A stretch of 64,000 bases of DNA from Variovorax sp. OV329 (GTDB lineage: Bacteria > Pseudomonadota > Gammaproteobacteria > Burkholderiales > Burkholderiaceae_C): the NCBI RefSeq assembly GCF_900114785.1, contig NZ_FOUG01000003.1, forward strand, positions 248,001 through 312,000, written 5' to 3'. The notes below the pieces were generated by a model. That model ran no database searches. It was given only the letters and a program-made list of their open reading frames with translations, and was not told where the DNA came from. Made by a program: the position numbers and the translations under genes. Below, one piece after another: positions 61,748-64,000 of this stretch. Numbering within the stretch: the first letter of the stretch is position 1; the number at the start of each line of letters is the position of its first letter.

Positions 61748-62503
61748 ATGAAGAAGATCATCCTCACGCTGATCGCCGCCCTGGGTATCGCGGCGGGTGC
61801 CCATGCCGCGGAAGGCGGCATCGTCTGGGACAAGGCGCCCAACAAGACGACCGACATGGCCTCGCTGCAGAACGGCGCCAAGCTCTTCGTCAACTACTGC
61901 CTCAACTGCCACTCGGCCGCCTTCATGCGTTACAACCGCCTGCAGGACATCGGCATCAGCGAGCAGCAGATCAAGGACAACCTGCTGTTCACCACCGACA
62001 AGGTGGGCGAGACCATGCAGGCCAACATCAATGCGCGCCAGGCCAAGGAGTGGTTCGGCACCGTCCCGCCCGACCTCACGCTGGTGGCGCGCTCGCGTGC
62101 CGGCCACGGCGGCACGGGCCCGGATTACCTCTACACCTACCTGCGTACTTTCTACCGCGACGAGAGCAAGGCCACGGGATGGGATAATCTGGCTTTCCCG
62201 AGCGTGGCCATGCCCAACGTCCTGTGGGAACTGCAGGGCGAGCGCCGCCCGGTCTACAAGGAAGTCGAGCAGCACGGGCACAAGGTGCGCGTGGTGTCCG
62301 GCTTCGAGCAGATCACTCCCGGCAGCATGACGCCCACGCAGTTCGATCAGGCCATTGGCGATCTGGTCAACTACATGCAGTGGATGGCCGAACCGGCGCA
62401 GAACACGCGGATCCGGGTCGGCGTCTGGGTGCTGCTGTTCCTGGCGCTGGCCTTTGTTTTCGTGTGGCGCTTGAACGCCGCCTATTGGAAAGACGTCAAG
62501 TAG
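61748..62503 (+). CDS. petC: Ubiquinol-cytochrome c reductase cytochrome c1 subunit
   Basis: Cytochrome c1 hands electrons from the Rieske protein to soluble cytochromes. In the 251-residue product the signal peptide ends AHAAEGG, and the haem-c site is CLNCH at residues 51-55. The axial Met is in a SVAMPNVLWELQG-type segment. The C-terminal anchor (IRVGVWVLLFLALAFVFVWRL) tethers it to the membrane. Haem attachment would depend on the ResB/CcsB pair earlier in the window. Confidence 0.96.
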   Translation: MKKIILTLIAALGIAAGAHAAEGGIVWDKAPNKTTDMASLQNGAKLFVNYCLNCHSAAFMRYNRLQDIGISEQQIKDNLLFTTDKVGETMQANINARQAKEWFGTVPPDLTLVARSRAGHGGTGPDYLYTYLRTFYRDESKATGWDNLAFPSVAMPNVLWELQGERRPVYKEVEQHGHKVRVVSGFEQITPGSMTPTQFDQAIGDLVNYMQWMAEPAQNTRIRVGVWVLLFLALAFVFVWRLNAAYWKDVK

Positions 62504-62545
62504 TTCCAGATGCACAGGGGGTGGCCAGCCGCCCCTCGGTCCCGC

Positions 62546-62579
62546 AGAGTGGGTTGCCAGAACGCAACCCACTCTTTTT
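62546..62579 (+). terminator. Rho-independent terminator of petABC
   Basis: AGAGTGGGTTG (62546-62556) pairs perfectly with CAACCCACTCT (62565-62575) around an 8-base loop, followed by TTTTTG. It ends the pet operon 22 bases before sspA. Confidence 0.85.
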
Positions 62580-62600
62580 GATTTTTAGGAGTCTCTCGCC

Positions 62601-63212
62601 ATGATGGTGCTTTATTCAGGAACCACCTGCCCCTTTTCCCACCGCTGCCGCTTCGTGCTGTTTGAAAAGGGCATGGACTTCGAGATCCGCGACGTCGATC
62701 TCTACAACAAGCCCGAAGACATCAGCGTGATGAATCCCTACGGCCAGGTGCCCATCCTGGTCGAGCGCGACCTCATCCTGTACGAGTCGAACATCATCAA
62801 CGAGTACATCGACGAGCGCTTCCCGCATCCGCAGCTGATGCCCGGCGACCCGGTGGACCGCGCCCGCGTGCGCCTGTTCCTGCTCAATTTCGAGAAGGAG
62901 CTCTTCGTGCACGTCTCCACGCTGGAGAACCGCACCGCCAAGGGCAACGAGAAGGCGCTGGAAAAGGCCCGCTCGCACATCCGCGACCGCCTCACGCAGC
63001 TGGCCCCGGTGTTCCTGAAGAACAAGTACATGCTGGGCGACAACTTCTCCATGCTCGACGTCGCCATCGCCCCGCTGCTGTGGCGCCTGGACTACTACGG
63101 CATCGACCTGAGCAAGAACGCCGCGCCGCTGCTGAAGTACGCCGAGCGCATCTTCTCGCGCCCCGCCTACATCGAGGCATTGACCCCGTCCGAGAAGGTG
63201 ATGCGCAAGTAA
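62601..63212 (+). CDS. sspA: Stringent starvation protein A
   Basis: SspA is a GST-fold RNA polymerase-associated protein involved in stress responses. The 203-residue product has the thioredoxin-like N-terminal domain (MVLYSGTTCPFSHRCRFVLFEK) and the SspA-type GQVPILVERDLILYESNIINEYIDERFPHPQL segment (shown in part). An all-alpha C-terminal domain follows. AGGAG precedes the ATG. The petABC-sspA-sspB order is conserved in Betaproteobacteria. Confidence 0.95.
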   Translation: MMVLYSGTTCPFSHRCRFVLFEKGMDFEIRDVDLYNKPEDISVMNPYGQVPILVERDLILYESNIINEYIDERFPHPQLMPGDPVDRARVRLFLLNFEKELFVHVSTLENRTAKGNEKALEKARSHIRDRLTQLAPVFLKNKYMLGDNFSMLDVAIAPLLWRLDYYGIDLSKNAAPLLKYAERIFSRPAYIEALTPSEKVMRK

Positions 63213-63255
63213 GCTGTAGAGTTGCGATCAGGCAACATTTGCAGCACGAGTACCG

Positions 63256-63822
63256 ATGATCAGCGCGATCGAATCCTCTTCCACCCGCCCGTACCTCATC
63301 CGGGCCCTGTACGAATGGTGCACCGACAACGGCTTCACGCCCTACATCGCGGTGCAGGTCGACGATGGCGTGCAGGTGCCGCGCGAGTATGTGAAGAACG
63401 GCGAGATCGTGCTGAACATCAGCTTCGATGCCACCAGTTCGCTCAAGCTGGGCAATGACTTCATCGAGTTCAAGGCCCGCTTCGCCGGCAGCGCGCGCGA
63501 GATCATCGTGCCCGTGGGCCGCGTGATCGCCATCTACGCGCGCGAAAACGGCCAGGGCATGGCCTTCCCGGCACCTGCTGCCGGCAGCCAGGCGTCCACG
63601 CCGGCGCCTGTGCCGGTAGTTCCAGTGACGTCTTCGGGCGCCAAGAGCACGTCGCGGCAAACAGCCGAGACGGATCCGGCGCGCGTCGTGCACCTGGTCA
63701 CCGGCGATGCCGAGGCCGGCGCAGCGACGCCAGTGGCTTCCGGCCCCGCCGGCGACGACGAACCGCCCAAGCCCCCGGCCAGCAGCGGTGGCGCGCGGCC
63801 CTCGCTCAAGCGGGTCAAGTAG
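63256..63822 (+). CDS. sspB: ClpXP protease specificity-enhancing factor SspB
   Basis: SspB is the adaptor that delivers ssrA-tagged proteins to ClpXP. In the 188-residue product the tag-binding domain (residues 1-110) contains RPYLIRALYEWCTDNGFTPYIAV and ISFDATSSLKLGND. A long disordered linker rich in Ala, Pro and Thr follows. The C-terminal RPSLKRVK corresponds to the ClpX-binding tail (ALRVVK in E. coli). The linker makes it somewhat longer than the E. coli protein (165 residues). Confidence 0.94.
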   Translation: MISAIESSSTRPYLIRALYEWCTDNGFTPYIAVQVDDGVQVPREYVKNGEIVLNISFDATSSLKLGNDFIEFKARFAGSAREIIVPVGRVIAIYARENGQGMAFPAPAAGSQASTPAPVPVVPVTSSGAKSTSRQTAETDPARVVHLVTGDAEAGAATPVASGPAGDDEPPKPPASSGGARPSLKRVK

Positions 63823-63870
63823 GCCCCATTTCGCCGGCAGTGCGGCGCCCGGAGCCCTCCGGAAGCGCTC

Positions 63871-63888
63871 GCGCAAGGCGACTTGCGC
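63871..63888 (+). terminator. Hairpin downstream of sspB, possible terminator
   Basis: GCGCAAG and CTTGCGC form a 7-bp stem with a GCGA tetraloop, 48 bases after the sspB stop. GACGGTTTTCG follows a few bases later, a weak T-run. It may end the sspAB transcript. Confidence 0.35.
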
Positions 63889-63951
63889 GCCGCGACGGTT
63901 TTCGCCGACCGCATCGTCGTTGACGTGTTCGTTGGGAGCGAGGTATGTGTT

Positions 63952-63993
63952 TGGTGCCGAGTGTCCGAATCGAACGGACGACCTACCGCTTAC
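63952..63993 (-). tRNA. 3' half of a tRNA-Thr, truncated in the anticodon loop (candidate att repeat)
   Basis: Read on the minus strand, the sequence ends with acceptor strand ACTCGGC, discriminator A and CCA (63952-63962). The T-arm is GTCCG-TTCGATT-CGGAC (63963-63979), the variable loop is AGGTC, and the anticodon 3' stem GCGGT is preceded by GTAA. G35, U36 and A37 fit a Thr anticodon (NGU). Further 5' the sequence is TGGTACG, which lacks U33 and cannot pair with GCGGT (ACCGC expected). A functional tRNA is therefore not formed here. The 5' half is not in the window. Confidence 0.65.
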
Positions 63994-64000
63994 CGTACCA

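Noticed and set aside
63534..63914. Minus-strand 126-codon frame opposite sspB
   Set aside because: It has biased low-complexity composition and lies opposite the sspB linker, itself repetitive; no family resemblance or ribosome site.
63952..64000. Complete functional tRNA gene at the window end
   Set aside because: The anticodon loop lacks U33 and the bases before it cannot pair with the anticodon 3' stem, so it was called a fragment instead.

Overview
The window is a contiguous, GC-rich piece of a betaproteobacterial chromosome, most likely a Comamonadaceae member (Variovorax/Ramlibacter/Acidovorax-like Burkholderiales). The placement rests on codon use, on a System II (ResB/CcsB) cytochrome c maturation pair, on an mla operon that includes mlaA, on petABC-sspAB synteny, and on the short HisG with a monofunctional HisB. 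Almost every gene is a conserved housekeeping gene. No CRISPR array, rRNA, phage or plasmid gene was seen. No intergenic stretch exceeds about 300 bases.

Layout, left to right. 1-5 kb: a truncated phosphoribosyltransferase, metK (-), two tandem lipid A acyltransferases, an alpha/beta hydrolase and engB (-). 5.6-11.7 kb: an exported redox block of diheme cytochrome c4, ResB and CcsB for haem attachment, and the MsrP/MsrQ periplasmic methionine sulfoxide reductase. 11.7-16 kb: lysA with an LptM-like lipoprotein, cyaY and PBP1a (mrcA). 16.3-24.2 kb: the type IV pilus assembly operon pilMNOPQ running into aroK, aroB and dgt. 24.2-27.7 kb: an accessory-looking patch with an MFS transporter, a DUF1415 protein, a methyltransferase and a RAYT-type Y1 transposase with an AT-rich palindromic 3' flank. 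27.8-34.1 kb: gltB-gltD. 34.2-38.2 kb: mlaF, mlaE, mlaD, mlaA, mlaC, mlaB for retrograde phospholipid transport. 38.3-41.7 kb: a YadG/YadH-type ABC exporter, a BolA/IbaG protein and murA. 41.7-52.1 kb: the histidine operon hisG-D-(Rap1a-like ORF)-C-B-H-A, then a reversed symporter/binding-protein pair and a mutarotase, then hisF-I-E. 52.1-55.7 kb: a small membrane protein, a HIT protein, tatABC and a convergent HtrA protease. 56-59.5 kb: an MHS-family MFS transporter, a Nif3-like protein, pdxA and convergent mscL. 59.6-63.8 kb: petABC (cytochrome bc1) and sspAB.

The genes form several functional groups. Envelope biogenesis is represented by lipid A acylation, LptM, Mla, PBP1a, MurA and MscL. 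Exported redox chemistry is represented by cytochrome c4, ResB/CcsB, MsrPQ, the bc1 complex and Tat; the Tat system exports MsrP and probably the Rieske protein. Nitrogen and amino-acid metabolism is represented by gltBD, his, lysA and aroKB.

The most unusual signal is at the extreme right edge. Bases 63952-63993 (minus strand) match the 3' half of a tRNA-Thr up to the anticodon loop and then stop matching a tRNA fold. This is what the distal attachment repeat of an integrated element looks like, so a genomic island probably begins just outside the window. Other points of interest are a RAYT-linked palindrome abutting a sigma-54-like gltB promoter, a 22-codon ORF bridging mlaF and mlaE, a TANAAT-N6-ATG spacing repeated at several genes, and a small secreted protein embedded in the his operon.
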